In this document: piece by piece, positions 63,701 through 64,000 of the stretch
Layout of the letters: each line of letters begins with the position of its first letter
How positions within the stretch are numbered: the stretch's first letter is position 1
Assembly (NCBI RefSeq): GCF_002777975.1
Contig: NZ_NGVS01000033.1
Location: 372,001 to 436,000 of the forward strand
Direction: 5' to 3'
Length of the DNA: 64,000 nucleotides
Source: Shewanella carassii
GTDB lineage: Bacteria > Pseudomonadota > Gammaproteobacteria > Enterobacterales > Shewanellaceae
The notes under the pieces: generated by a model
Told to the model about the DNA's origin: nothing
What the model saw: only the letters and a program-made list of their open reading frames with translations
The model's database searches: none
Translations under genes and position numbers: made by a program

Positions 63701-63918
63701 GTGGTATCAAGCTCGATACCCTGTTTATTGATGAAGGTTTTGGCAGCCTGGATCAGGACTCGCTGGAGCTGGCGGTTCGTACCCTGATGGATCTGCAATC
63801 CAGTGGCCGCATGATAGGGGTTATTTCCCATGTGTCGGAGATGAAAGAGCAGATAAGCTGCCGTATAGATATCAGCAAGCATGCCTTGGGCAGCAGCATT
63901 CGCCTGGTTACAGCTTGA
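60736..63918 (+). CDS. sbcC: Exonuclease subunit SbcC (Rad50-like SMC ATPase)
   Basis: This 1060-residue SMC-like ATPase has Walker A (NGPTGAGKTTILD at about residue 33) and Q-loop MVLPQGKFRELL, long coiled coils, and a zinc hook CPVC at about residues 509-512, near the middle. It also has the ABC signature LSGGESFMAALSLALG and Walker B DTLFIDEGFGSLD. It forms the SbcCD complex with the preceding gene. An odd stretch after the hook (about residues 582-601) is encoded by five 12-base tandem repeats. The end is at 63918 with no terminator seen. Confidence 0.96.
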   Translation: MRPLILEMRAFGPFADCQRIDFTELGDKPLFLINGPTGAGKTTILDAICFALYGKTTGNEREGSQMRCDNADDGLLTEVYFSFELGQKRYSIRRCPEQQRAKSRGEGFTLQKSEAELKRLMPDGTEELLVASKVTDANACIEELTGLDVDQFRQVMVLPQGKFRELLLADSKEREKIFSQLFQTHIYRRIEERLKQQALEIKAKARDLQSRRAGILETAGVESLEQLTAEIAALSPVLAEAIGNKQKASEALAQSAKTLDNAKALTAEFERRKLLQTQLDALEQRRAEIELHQQTLEKARKAEKLLPSLKELQFRQQEWQQAKAKEADYAKQLQSAEQRLKQATDDKATLAELDEHANKLLRELEQLDKLQPAINELKQLTEEHELGLVELGRLERAEQQSRTELEQWQQQQQQLKLEANELFSSAERQGPLHQALAALNTRLEKTEQLGHIKQKWQQAQVSMQQAEAHGHQCKAERQSAETEHQRLQLAWHTGQAAILAAKLQPGQPCPVCGGLEHPAPADMAQDIPGEAELNRARDAEQQASARHEAARSDYRHIKRQTEELQLELQRLSAELQAFIAADVTTDVTADVKTGVTTEVKADAAMDADSYVKADLASEIDRLESRRRQLLNELQQAEAAQTRFNNCRKQLQQAEQQVEQRLKYRETQLKQLQQLREQLSLAGARKDAALAALPNEYHALAAEAALELMARQLEQKQSEWQQLKQRQQDINQQYTEAVSQHKALMQALTSSREDSARAEQFAIKAQQTLDDALKQSGFADRQTLEQAQLDEAQMQALAEKIEAWRTQRFEQQALLKAMDERLAGQSLPELGQLESFWQQQQQQLAEAESAWQTLNNRMQSLKGTEAQLNKEALAAQALEQEYALIGTLSDVANGNSHSKVSLQRFVLSVLLDDVLLEASRRLALMSKGRYRLLRKEDRAKGNKASGLELEVEDAYSSKVRPVATLSGGESFMAALSLALGLSDVVQAYAGGIKLDTLFIDEGFGSLDQDSLELAVRTLMDLQSSGRMIGVISHVSEMKEQISCRIDISKHALGSSIRLVTA
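62479..62538 (+). repeat. Intragenic 12-base tandem repeat in sbcC
   Basis: Five 12-base units run in register: GATGTTACGACA, GATGTTACGGCT, GATGTTAAGACT, GGTGTTACGACA and GAGGTTAAGGCT. They encode DVTT, DVTA, DVKT, GVTT and EVKA. The unit length is a multiple of three, so copy change keeps the frame. Confidence 0.8.
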
Positions 63919-64000
63919 TGCAAATGGGGCCGATTTGTTGGACTGTTTTTAAATTCACCCAGTAATCATAGGGTTTTGGCGAATAATACTTGTCTCAGGG

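Overview
The window reads as a contiguous piece of a Shewanella chromosome. The basis is gene content and order recalled from that genus: mtrD-mtrE-mtrF metal-reduction genes divergent from feoAB, then glnS, miaE, ppiB-lpxH, cysS, fabV, sapABCDF, pspF/pspABC, ycjXF, megL, and a TonB2-type operon with TtpC. A moderately GC-rich member such as the S. algae group is an inference from composition by eye. Most of the window is ordinary core chromosome with well-conserved genes.

Layout: 1-4136 (minus) is the mtrDEF extracellular electron-transfer module, with mtrF cut by the window edge. 4563-7089 is feoAB ferrous iron uptake. 7253-14819 holds housekeeping genes (glnS, a Yip1 membrane protein, miaE, lpxH, ppiB, cysS, fabV). 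14936-21533 (minus) is sapABCDF followed by pspF. 21713-25660 is the phage-shock response (pspABC, ycjX, ycjF) behind a sigma-54-type promoter. 25790-29108 holds methionine gamma-lyase, a DASS-family carboxylate transporter and a ComEA-like protein.

29244-34900 is the accessory region. The SRP (4.5S) RNA gene ffs is the target of a 5.4-kb integrative element. A perfect 123-bp direct repeat containing most of ffs flanks the element (29260-29382 and 34702-34824). The left copy has the chromosomal promoter and full pairing strand, followed directly by a tyrosine recombinase. The element then carries antirepressor-type domain fragments (Bro-N, Rha, KilA-N), a cluster of CCTTAGG-core repeats, a serine recombinase, and an AT-rich two-gene cargo: a membrane-anchored protein and a zinc-ribbon protein of unknown function. 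After the right ffs copy there is a decayed start of another, related integrase, so the locus appears to have been used more than once. The cargo pair and the repeat cluster are the best candidates for undescribed biology.

35150-43099 holds comFB, a histone-deacetylase-family gene, a yccT-like gene, priC and a TSUP transporter, then dinG and polB diverging from a LexA box. 43313-53297 holds a porin, a TonB-dependent receptor broken by one in-frame TAG, and the DUF3450-ttpC-exbB-exbD-tonB-TPR energising operon. A dyad upstream of that operon shares an 11-base core with the receptor's promoter region. 53347-63918 holds a degenerate GGDEF protein, a DUF885 lipoprotein, ppiC, a GNAT enzyme, an S4 RNA-binding protein, rraB, a LysR regulator divergent from a TSUP transporter, and sbcDC. 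No tRNA, rRNA operon or CRISPR array was recognised.
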